64,000 nucleotides of DNA. Source: Phycomyces blakesleeanus NRRL 1555(-). Taxonomy: Eukaryota > Mucoromycota > Mucoromycetes > Mucorales > Phycomycetaceae. The stretch covers positions 2,958,150 to 3,022,149 of the forward strand of contig NW_017265136.1 of NCBI RefSeq assembly GCF_001638985.1, written 5' to 3'. The first letter of the stretch is position 1; each line of letters begins with the position of its first letter. The notes beneath the pieces were generated by a model that saw nothing but the letters and a program-made list of their open reading frames with translations, searched no databases and had not been told where the DNA came from. Shown one piece after another: positions 10,473 to 18,772 of the stretch. The position numbers and the translations under genes are program-made.

Positions 10473-11972
10473 ATGGACAAGCACTGTGAAATGGTCAGTC
10501 ACAGTGGTTCTGCAGACCAAAACCAGTTTTCTCGAATTGCTTTCGACCCCTTGTGCGATTTCAACCAAGAGATTGTCAACGAAATGCATGGAGAAGTTGT
10601 ACTCCGATCTGTGACAGATGTCTTTGTCAACCATGCCGATATGGAATGGACCCGTACCTCGGCCGGAAACCCAGCAGTCACAAACCTCCTCAGTCTCAAA
10701 AGTTTCCTGCCAACCGAAGTCAACGAGGCCACAACCAAGACAATTGTTGCACAGAAGCCGAAGACGAATCTGCCGGAGAAGGTCGATCCTGATTCTGTTC
10801 CCACTGCAGAAAGCATAGGTCGAGGTTCGTACCAAAAGTACAACCAAAACCAGGTGAACAAGCTCTTCTCCTTGGTTTTCTCGGAAAACCAGACTGCTGC
10901 TGCCGCTGCCAGGGAAATGAGGATCAATGTCCGGACTGCCCAGAACTATGTCAGGCTGGCCAGAGAGAAGATCCAGGCCGATTTTGATGCTGCCACAGTG
11001 GAGACTGATGAGTTTAATGGGCTGGAGACGATGGAGGTTGAGGAGGTTTCTGCGCCTAAAGAACGAAAACATGGCAACCAAAAGTTGTTCCAGGCGCACT
11101 CTGCTTTTTTTTTTAAGTTTTTCGAAAATAAACCAGATGCTACCTTGGAACAAGCAAGGATAGCTGTCATGGAAGAGTTCTCTGGGCTGCAGATTACCAA
11201 ATCAGCAATCCAGAAGCACTTGGTGAAGAAGTGTGCCCTGACATTGAAGAAGTTGGAGAAGCTGCCTGAGAAGAGAGACGATGTCAACACAATTGAGATG
11301 AGACGAGACCGCATTTTGGAGTGGCAACAACTTGCGGATTTCAACTATCTGTCGAACTGTGTGTTCATCAATGAAGCAGGCTTCAACATGCACATCAAAA
11401 GAACTTTTGGCCATTCCGTCAGTGGCACCCCGGCTAAGACAACTGTCCCAACGCAGAGAGGTGTGTCCATCACCATCCTTGGTGCCATGTGCGAGAGAGG
11501 GATTGTCAGCCTCTCGTTGAAAAAACCCACTGCAGTCGCAACCAAGAAGAAGAGAAAGTTGGACATCTACACCAACGTTGAGGTGAACGGCCGAATTGGC
11601 ACCAGAACCCAGCACTATCTCGACTTTCTTAGTCATACAATGGACGTTCTGGACAGCCAGGGTATGCAAGGACGTTATCTCATCATGGATAACGCTCCTA
11701 TCCATAAGGCCGATGAGGTGAAAGACTTTATTTCTTCCCGTGGGTACAAGTGTGCATATCTTCCTGTGTATTCACATTTCCTGAATCCAATTGAGGAAAT
11801 GTGGTCCAAGATCAAGTTTGGTGTCCGCAGAGAAGAGATTACAGAGTCAGACAGGCTCATCTTAAGGATTACAGAATCAGCTAAGACTGTCACCCTTTCG
11901 GACTGTTTGGGTTGGATTAACCATGCCATTTCATTCTTTCCTCGCTGTTTGAACAGAGAGCGAAAGCTTTAA
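10473..11972 (+). CDS. Tc1/mariner DD34E transposase, copy 1 (first catalytic Asp is Asn)
   Basis: A 499-residue uninterrupted frame. Residues 120-180 hold an HTH (YNQNQVNKLFSLVF..TAQNYVRLAREK); a second helical DNA-binding segment (about 200-270) and a DDE_3 catalytic domain (about 290-480) follow. Catalytic motifs are VFINEAGFN (residue 300), YLIMDNAPIH (Asp406) and FLNPIEEMWSKIK (Glu441). There are 34 residues between the last two, as in Tc1-type DD34E. Residue 300 should be Asp; it is Asn here (AAT), while copy 2 has GAT, so this copy is probably catalytically dead though full length. It would bind termini and cut at TA sites if intact. It is longer than the usual 340-residue Tc1 because of its N-terminal extension. 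Confidence 0.92.
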   Translation: MDKHCEMVSHSGSADQNQFSRIAFDPLCDFNQEIVNEMHGEVVLRSVTDVFVNHADMEWTRTSAGNPAVTNLLSLKSFLPTEVNEATTKTIVAQKPKTNLPEKVDPDSVPTAESIGRGSYQKYNQNQVNKLFSLVFSENQTAAAAAREMRINVRTAQNYVRLAREKIQADFDAATVETDEFNGLETMEVEEVSAPKERKHGNQKLFQAHSAFFFKFFENKPDATLEQARIAVMEEFSGLQITKSAIQKHLVKKCALTLKKLEKLPEKRDDVNTIEMRRDRILEWQQLADFNYLSNCVFINEAGFNMHIKRTFGHSVSGTPAKTTVPTQRGVSITILGAMCERGIVSLSLKKPTAVATKKKRKLDIYTNVEVNGRIGTRTQHYLDFLSHTMDVLDSQGMQGRYLIMDNAPIHKADEVKDFISSRGYKCAYLPVYSHFLNPIEEMWSKIKFGVRREEITESDRLILRITESAKTVTLSDCLGWINHAISFFPRCLNRERKL

Positions 11973-12009
11973 GTATGTCTTTTATGTCTATTTAAGCTCT
12001 TTACACTCT

Positions 12010-12212
12010 ATGTCTTTTTTTATTTTATTTTTATTTTTTATTACTTTATGTCCCTCTTTTTCTTATTTTTTTTTTACTACTTTATATCCCTCTTTTTCTT
12101 ATTTTTTTTTTACTACTTTATGTCCCTCTTTTTCTTATTTTTTTTACCACTTTATGTCCCTCTTTTTTTTATTTATTTTACTGCTTTATGCTTTTCTTTT
12201 TTTATTACTTTA
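12010..12212 (+). repeat. T-rich tandem repeat downstream of the transposase
   Basis: Units of about 35 bp resembling ACTTTATGTCCCTCTTTTTC recur four to five times. They follow the transposase stop directly and may serve as 3' UTR. The repeat is interrupted by the nested Tc1 at a TA. Confidence 0.75.
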
Positions 12213-12214
12213 TA

Positions 12215-13719
12215 CAGGATTTCCACTCCAAAAGTTATATTTTTTTTCTCAAACTATATATTTTGCAAAATCAAAACTTTCATTTTGTGCTCCGACTATA
12301 TATGAAAAAAATAAATTTATTTCTTGGCTATTTGTACATTGGGGGAAGAAGCTAATGCTATGATCAACCCAGCCTTGGCAGTTTTCCATAGCGATATGGC
12401 GGGAGCACTCAGCAATATACTCCAAGAATTGACCACATACCAACCCGGGCTTTCTCTTGACCAGTGTTTTGAGTTTGGAGAAGCACTCTTCAATCGGGTT
12501 TAGGAAAGGAGAGTATGGGGGGAGAAAGTGTAGGTGGTGTCGTGAATTAGCAAACAATTCAGTGACAAGATGGGATCCATGGATCGAGGCATTATCCATA
12601 ATGAAGTTGTGAGGGGCAGCATTACTGTGGTCGAGCGAATCCATAATTGTCTTTACAAATTCAACGAAAATTGGTCCTGTCGTGCCACCAGGGGTCAACT
12701 TCGCCTGCACACTCTCAACACCTTGGTAAGAAATACCGGCAAGAATTGAGATGTTTAGTCCCCTTTTCAACTTCGTCTTCACAATGCTGGTCTCGCCTTC
12801 TTGGACCACCCTTGTCCTCTGATCAGGTTTGCATTAAAGCCTGCTTCGTCCACAAAAATGCAATTGGTTTTATACAATAAACCATTCGTGTGCATACTGT
12901 CTACGTATACTTTTCTCAGCTCAATAGTCTTCGGGTCGTTTCTTTTTTCCTCAACCGGCTTGGTTCTCTTCAATGTGAACCCGATGTTGTTGATAATGTG
13001 CTTATGTAAGCCACTGATGCTCAAGTTCTGCTCTTGAAGCTCTGGAAATTTTCTAAACAGTTCCTCTCTCATTTAACCAAGAGTCAAGGTGCAGCATTCG
13101 TCCAAGAGGTCTTGAATGAACTTCGAATGCTCATTGGTTATCTTAAGACTTTCCGCGCGTGAGCCGCCTCGCTTCTTGGGCTCTACAGTAGCATCCCTCT
13201 CGAACTTGGTGATGATGTTGTTAATCGACACCCATGAGACACCAAATGCCCTGGCTGCTTCGGCTCGGGTCATGGACTCTTCTATATAACATTTCTTTAC
13301 AATCATGTTCTTGATGTGAATCGGAAGAACCTTTTGTGGTCCATTTCTCTTTCTTCTCTTAACGATAGCGATTTGATTGGGGTTCATGTTGGAGGATTTG
13401 AGTATAGAAAAAGATAATAGATAAAGACAGTTCTCAAAACCATATTACAAACTTAGCATTATATACTTTTCTTATAACAATATATTGACATTGCATGTTT
13501 TCTTATATTGTTTTTAATAAACAGTGTAGACATTCTTTAAATACTTTATCGCACATATTAGCATTCTTCATACTCTTTATTAATTTGCTTTAAATTTCTT
13601 TCTATCCACATTAATTAATTTATTTTTTTCATATATAGTCGGAGCACAAAATGAAAGTTTTGATTTTGCAAAATATATAGTTTGAAAAAAAAAAAATAAC
13701 TTTTGGAGTGGAAATTCTG
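12215..13719 (-). mobile_element. nested 1.5 kb Tc1-type element
   Basis: Terminal inverted repeats of about 105 bp begin CAGGATTTCCACTCC on the left and CAGAATTTCCACTCC on the right. Target TA is present on both sides (12213-12214 and 13720-13721). Size, TIRs and TA duplication fit Tc1/mariner. It lies inside mariner copy 1, between the transposase and the right terminus. Confidence 0.95.
12249..13387 (-). pseudogene. Tc1-type DD34E transposase, broken
   Basis: Three pieces form one gene. The first (13073-13387) has an HTH with basic MNPNQIAIVKRRKRNGPQK and TRAEAARAFGVSWVSINNI. The second (12779-13072) carries the first catalytic Asp in CIFVDEAGFN. The third (12249-12809) carries NFIMDNASIHG and FLNPIEECFSKLK with 34 residues between Asp and Glu. 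A TAA separates pieces one and two in the same frame; a frameshift at about 12800 separates two and three. Its family differs from the 499-residue transposase around it. All three catalytic residues are kept, so inactivation looks recent. Confidence 0.9.
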
Positions 13720-13789
13720 TATTTCATTATATCTTACTTCTTATTATGTGTTCTATTTCTCTATCAACTAATTATGCCTAATAAAAATA

Positions 13790-14221
13790 TCCATGTTTTA
13801 TGCCAAAAAAATTCGACGTTTACAAAAAAAATACAACGTTTACAAAAAAAAAGTACGACGTTTACAAAAAAAAATACTACGGTTATATAAAAAAAATACT
13901 ATGGTTATATAAAAAAAATTCGACGTTTACAAAAAAAAATACAACGTTTACAAAAAAAAAGTACGACGTTTACAAAAAAAAATACTACGGTTATATAAAA
14001 AAAATTGTAAGGCGCAAGGATAAAAAAATTGAGTGCCATGTACCCTTCCGCCAATAGTAAAAGGGGGGGAGCAAATTCAGATGGCAATGGGAGCAAATTC
14101 AGTTGGCAATGGACGCAAATTCAATTTCTATGGAAGCCAATCAGATGTCAATGGGTTCTAATTAGATGGAAACGGATGCTAATTAGATGGAAATGGGCGC
14201 CAATTGAATGGATAAAACCAG
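13790..14221 (-). repeat. right terminal inverted repeat of mariner copy 1
   Basis: An array of CGACGTTTAC and GGTTATAT units with A-runs (13800-14010) is followed by the conserved block and about seven 21 bp iterons (14070-14221) ending GGATAAAACCAG. Directly after it at 14222 the sequence is transposase coding of copy 2. Confidence 0.85.
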
Positions 14222-15366
14222 TAGTGCTGGGTTCTGGTGCCAATTTGGCCGTTCACCTCAACGTTGGTGTAGATGTCCAACTTTCTCTTCTTCTTAGTTG
14301 CGACTGCAGTGGGTCTCTTCATCGAGAGGCTGATAATCCCTCTCTCGCACATTGCACCAAGGATGGTGATGGACACACCTCTCTGCGTTGGGACAGTTGT
14401 CTTAGCCGGGGTGCCACTGACGGAACGGCCAAAAGTTCTCTTGATGTGCATGTTGAAGTCTGCTTCATCGATGAACACATAGTTCAACAGATAGTTGAAA
14501 TCCGCAAGTTGTTGCCACTCCAAAATGCGGTCTCGTTTCATCTTAATTGTGTTGACATCGTCTCTCTTCTCAGGCAGCTTCTTCAACTTCTTCATCGTCA
14601 GGGCACACTTCTTCACCAAGTGCTTCTGGATTGCTGATTTGGTCATCTGCAGCCCAGAGAACTCTTCCATGACAGCTATCCTTGCTTGTTCCAAGGTAGC
14701 ATCTGGTTTATTTTCGAAAAACTTAAAAAAAAAAGCAGAGTGCGCCTGGAACAACTTTTGGTTGCCATGTTTTCGTTCTTTAGGTGCAGAAACCTCCTCA
14801 ACCTCTATCGTCTCCAGCCCATTGGACTCATCAGTCTCCACTGTGGCAGCATCAAAATCGGCCTGGATCTTCTCTCTGGCCAGCCTGACATAGTTCTGGG
14901 CAGTCCGGACATTGATCCCCGTTTTGCTGGCAGCAGCAGCAGCAGTCTGGTTTTCCGAGAAAACCAAGGAGAAGAGCTTGTTCACCTGGTTTTGGTTGTA
15001 CTTTTGGTACGAACCTCGACCTATGCTTTCTGCAGTGGGAACAGAATCAGGATCGACCTTCTCCGGCAGATTCGTCTTCGGCTTCTGTGCAACAATTGTC
15101 TTGGTTGTGGCCTCGTTGACTTCGGTTGGCAGGAAACTTTTGAGACTGAGGAGGTTTGTGACTGCTGGGTTTCCGGCCGAGGTACGGGTCCATTCCATAT
15201 CGGCATGGTTGACAAAGACATCTGTCACAGATCGGAGTACAACTTCTCCATGCATTTCGTTGACAATCTCTTGGTTGAAATCGCACAAGGGGTCGAAAGC
15301 AATTCGAGAAAACTGGTTTTGGTCTGCAGAACCACTGTGACTGACCATTTCACAGTGCTTGTCCAT
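14222..15366 (-). pseudogene. mariner DD34E transposase, copy 2, truncated
   Basis: The frame starts at 15366 with the same MDKHCEMVSHSGS as copy 1 and runs to RIGT/QIGTRTQHY before entering copy 1's terminal repeat and stopping at 14179. It keeps the first catalytic Asp (VFIDEADFN), but the second Asp and the Glu are lost. Differences from copy 1 are mostly transitions, for example R/Q, E/K, G/D, V/I and S/F exchanges. The N-terminal HTH remains whole, so a truncated DNA-binding protein could be made if transcribed. Confidence 0.9.
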
Positions 15367-15779
15367 AACAAATTTGAGTTAGTTGTTGGAAGTAGGCATT
15401 TTTTTTTTGAAAATAAAAAGGGTGTTAAAATCGAGGAAGAAAGATAACTGAGAAACTTTTATTAAGACACTGGGGTATATATACCAAAAAAAATATATTT
15501 TAATAACTTAAACGTTTCTACCAAGGTATAGTCTTGTCCTGTTGTCTTAATATATTTGGATAAAGAACGTGTTGAAGAATAATGAATGTTTACATATTAA
15601 GCTTCTTCACACTTTTAAGAACATTTATTTTATTAGCCGATTTACAGTGCTACCAGAGCCTTTATGGTGCCCTGTCCTCTGTCTCGAAGGAAGGGGTGGG
15701 ATTTCTCCTCATGGGTTTGCCCAACCAAAAAAAAAATAAAAAAAAATAAAAAAAAAAGAAAGTTTTTTTTTGTATAGAG

Positions 15780-16015
15780 CCAAGGAAAAGCTCGAAATTC
15801 AGTTATTGAGATTTTCAGTTTTTCAGAAATTTCTGCGGTTAGATACCATTTTATTTTCAGTTATTAAGATTTTCAGTTTTTCAGTTATTGAGACTTTCAT
15901 TTTTTCAGTTATTGAGACTTTCAGTTTTTCAGTTTTTCAGTTTTTTACAAATTTCTTGCAGTAAGATATCATTTTATTTTCAGTTATTGAGACTTTCAGT
16001 TTTTCAGAAATTATT
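15780..16015 (-). repeat. short tandem repeat, copy 2 counterpart
   Basis: Inverse version of the CTGAAAAACTGAAA array of copy 1, with more units (CAGTTATTGAGACTTTCAGT pattern). Unit number differs between arms. Confidence 0.85.
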
Positions 16016-16106
16016 TGCGACAAAATGGTTATGTATATTATAAAAATTGATGAATAAAAATGCTAGTTATACTATTTGGAGAATTATTTTTAAAATTGCT
16101 ATTACA

Positions 16107-16405
16107 TTTTTTTTTTTATTTCTCTTTTTTTTTCTTTTTTTTATTTCTATTTTTTTTATTTCTTTTTTTTTATTTCTTTTTTTTTTATTTCTTTTTTTTT
16201 ATTTCTTTTTTTTTCTTTTTTTTATTTCTTTTTTTTTATTTTTTTTATTTTTTTTTTTATTTCTTTTTTTTTTTTATTTCTTTTTTTTTCTTTTTTTTTA
16301 TTTCTTTTTTTTTTATTTTTTATTTTTTTTTTATTTCTTTTTTTTATTTTTTTATTTTTTCATCTCTTTTTTTTTCATCTCTTTTTTTATTTCTTTTTTT
16401 TGTCA
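16107..16405 (-). repeat. T-rich low-complexity tract, copy 2
   Basis: About 300 bp of T with ATTTC interruptions, the inverse of the 250 bp A-rich tract in copy 1. The length difference accounts for part of the unequal arm lengths of the palindrome. Confidence 0.9.
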
Positions 16406-17597
16406 TGAGCTTGTGCTATTTTTTGTTACTGTTTTTGTGTGTGTAATATTTGGTTTTTTTTTGGTATTTTGTATCATGAGGGTTTCTAAAATTGAGATCG
16501 GGTAGTATTGTGAGCAAAGCATAATTCTTGGACCGCTTTCAGTTGTTTAACAGATTGTTGGACATTTACTTGTTTCGAGTGCAGATTACAAAGAGTTGTT
16601 GAGTTTGATATTAAGAAGATCAGAATTCTGACATTGTAAAATGGTTGGAGCAGGTGCTGAATAAATATAGCATTTTTGGATTCTTTTCTGTAATGGTATT
16701 AGATGCTTGTGTAGGACCAGGTTCATAAGAAATACAATTGCTGTGGTAGTCAATCAGATTACTGGATATTTGAGATAAAAATTGGCAAGTTTTTGTGTGG
16801 TCGGTAGAGTAAATTCTACTGTTGGATTTCGAAAAAGTATAGTCGGTGAAATGCACTTAAAAGCATTATGAATATGTGTAGACTGGTTCCTATCGTACAG
16901 GTAGATGTTTGATCTTGTAGTTTCTTTGTAGGTGGAGGGTTGAATCGTCACGTTTTCTTTTCAGATTTATAGCTTTTGTTCAAAATACTATAGATTATTT
17001 AGAGATTAATATCAATGACTCCGAGATATAGGCTTTATTTACATACATAAACATAATGTGATCTGGAAATAATAAAAAAATCCATGAGGTGTAGAGCTTT
17101 AGGCAGTGTTTTCATTGTCAGAGTAATATTTAGTTGTTGAAGTGAGCATGAGAATGAGATTTATTGCTGATTTAAGAAGAGAAATAAATAGTTTTGGTAT
17201 ATAAACACCAAATGGAAAGAGAGATAATTATGATATCTCTTTTAAAAAAGAATGTTTATAATAAATTTATGGCTGCGGGTAATATATTGTCCTACTTATT
17301 TTTTATCTCCTTGCGTTCAATTTGTACTACTTTATTTAGTGGACCTTAGAATATTATTTTTTGATATAAAAAGCTGAAAATATAATGACTAATACTATTT
17401 AACAATAACTCAATCTTCTTTACATCTATTCTTGCTGCTTCAACTTGTGTTCTGATTTTTATCTTGCATCTTAAGTAATTACTATTTAAATATAACTGCT
17501 ATGTGCTAGATATAACTATATTTATATAAAATATGTCACTTTAACATATCTTCCTATTTCTTTATTTTTTCACCTTTTATTATCAGAAAACCCTAAA

Positions 17598-17981
17598 ATG
17601 TTACACAAAAAACTTGAAGAATATAACAGTGCCTTTGAAAAAATCATGGAAGAGCTTGAAGAGCCTGAAATGCCAGAAGATCCAAAAAGTTCTGCCCCGT
17701 CAACAACAGACAAAACCCCCAAAAAAAGTAGAGGGCAATATCAAAAGCCTACGGATAAAGATATAAAAAAGCTTCTTTATCTCTACTTCATAAGGGGATT
17801 AACTATTGAAAAAGCCAGCAAGATAGTAAATATGAAACAAACAACTGCTGGTGGCTATATTTTGAAGTGGAGAAAGTCTCCAGTTGTTTTTTTCATTAAA
17901 AACAACAAGGAGGCTACAAGTGACGAAAAAATGAATCTTTTATTCGAAACTTACTCTGCAATAAAGAAAGAATACAAATAA
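17598..17981 (+). CDS. helix-turn-helix accessory protein of the mariner element (copy 2)
   Basis: It encodes the same 127 residues as the gene at 7978-8361, in the other arm of the palindrome. It starts MLHKKLEEYNSAF and ends YSAIKKEYK. The acidic N-terminus, Lys/Pro linker and HTH are intact. It lies about 450 bp inside the right outer terminus, transcribed away from the transposase. Conservation with no change, while the transposase copies differ at over a dozen residues, hints at selection or recent conversion. Confidence 0.65.
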   Translation: MLHKKLEEYNSAFEKIMEELEEPEMPEDPKSSAPSTTDKTPKKSRGQYQKPTDKDIKKLLYLYFIRGLTIEKASKIVNMKQTTAGGYILKWRKSPVVFFIKNNKEATSDEKMNLLFETYSAIKKEYK

Positions 17982-18179
17982 TATCATTTCATTTTCAATT
18001 TTAACATAATTATTATAATGAGATACTTGCTTTATTATCTTATAACTGCAGTAAGGTATTTAACTTTAACAAAGTAATTTGAAGAAAAGTTTGCATATTC
18101 TGTTAGTTCTCTCTATGGATATTTTCTATGACATATCTTTGTAGAAAGATCTACATATATTGAAGTGCTATTACATTAG

Positions 18180-18637
18180 GCGTTTGGCACTTATATAAAA
18201 AAATATGGCAGTTATATAAAAAAAATACGACGTTTACAAAAAAAAAATACTACGGTTATATAAAAAAAAATACAACGTTTACAAAAAAAAATACTACGGT
18301 TATATAAAAAAAATTCGACGTTTACAAAAAAAAATACGACGTTTACAAAAAAAAAGTACGACGTTTACAAAAAAAAGTACGACGTTTACAAAAAAAAATA
18401 CTACGGTTATATAAAAAAAATTGTAAGGCGCAAGGATAAAAAAATTGAGTGCCATGTACCCTTCCGCCAATAGTAAAAGGGGGGGAGCAAATTCAGATGG
18501 CAATGGGAGCAAATTCAGTTGGCAATGGACGCAAATTCAATTTCTATGGAAGCCAATCAGATGTCAATGGGTTCTAATTAGATGGAAACGGATGCTAATT
18601 AGATGGAAATGGGCGCCAATTGAATGGATAAAACCAG
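18180..18637 (+). repeat. outer terminal inverted repeat of mariner copy 2
   Basis: An array of ACGTTTAC and GGTTATAT units (18180-18425) is followed by the conserved block and the 21 bp iterons (18486-18637), ending GGATAAAACCAG before TA. It matches the inner end at 14070-14221 very closely. Confidence 0.85.
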
Positions 18638-18639
18638 TA

Positions 18640-18705
18640 GTTAACTGCAGTACTTCTTTATGCTCAGGAAGATATTACTGCACATAAAGAAGTACTGCGG
18701 TTAAA
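18640..18705. mobile_element. 66 bp hairpin element (MITE-like) between mariner end and LTR
   Basis: GTTAACTGCAGTACTTCTTT at 18640 pairs with its inverted form ending AAGAAGTACTGCGGTTAAA at 18705, giving arms of about 23 bp around a 20 bp loop. TA lies on both sides (18638-18639 and 18706-18707), as for a tiny Tc1-type MITE. It is absent at the corresponding junction on the left (7390-7392). No protein is encoded. Confidence 0.6.
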
Positions 18706-18746
18706 TATCTTCAGATTTTACGGATTCATCAAAATAATGTCCGACA
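18706..18746 (-). repeat. inverted start of the gypsy LTR
   Basis: Its reverse complement reads TGTCGGACATTATTTTGATG and continues to AAGATA, like 7351-7391 with one visible change. Homology ends exactly at the LTR start, so the right copy is not followed by pol. It could be a 5' or solo LTR. Confidence 0.7.
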
Positions 18747-18772
18747 CTATCAAAATAACATACTTTTTGCAC

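Larger units (their letters stand above)
7392..14221 (+). mobile_element. large Tc1/mariner-like element (copy 1) with nested Tc1
   Basis: Both ends read CTGGTTTTATCC / GGATAAAACCAG and are flanked by TA (7390-7391 and 14222-14223). Without the nested 1.5 kb element it is about 5.3 kb, several times longer than a standard Tc1. The order is: terminal inverted repeat with iterons, small helix-turn-helix gene (minus), A-rich tract and satellite, DD34E transposase (plus), T-rich tract, nested element, second terminal repeat. The right end is inserted at a TA inside the transposase gene of copy 2. Confidence 0.85.
14222..18637 (-). mobile_element. mariner copy 2, inverted and truncated at a TA in its transposase
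   Basis: This block is the reverse complement of 7392-11617 with small differences. It has its outer terminus at 18637 (CCAG then TA), the helix-turn-helix gene, the A/T tract, the satellite and the first 380 codons of the transposase. It stops at the TA of CAGCACTATCTCG, where copy 1's right terminus is joined. The remaining 3' part of the element is not in the window. Confidence 0.9.

Noticed and set aside
10392..11153. Long minus-strand frames opposite the mariner transposase (and 14686-15447 opposite copy 2)
   Set aside because: They are shadows of the transposase codons on the other strand; no motifs, while the sense frame has DDE motifs.
12010..12363. Hydrophobic frame downstream of the mariner transposase
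   Set aside because: Produced by T-rich tandem repeats and broken by the nested Tc1.
13800..14010. CRISPR-like array of regularly spaced repeats
   Set aside because: Spacers are A-runs and the array is part of a mariner terminal repeat in eukaryotic DNA; no cas genes.
16047..16505. 152-codon plus-strand frame rich in F
   Set aside because: Mirror case of the same tract in copy 2; not protein-like.
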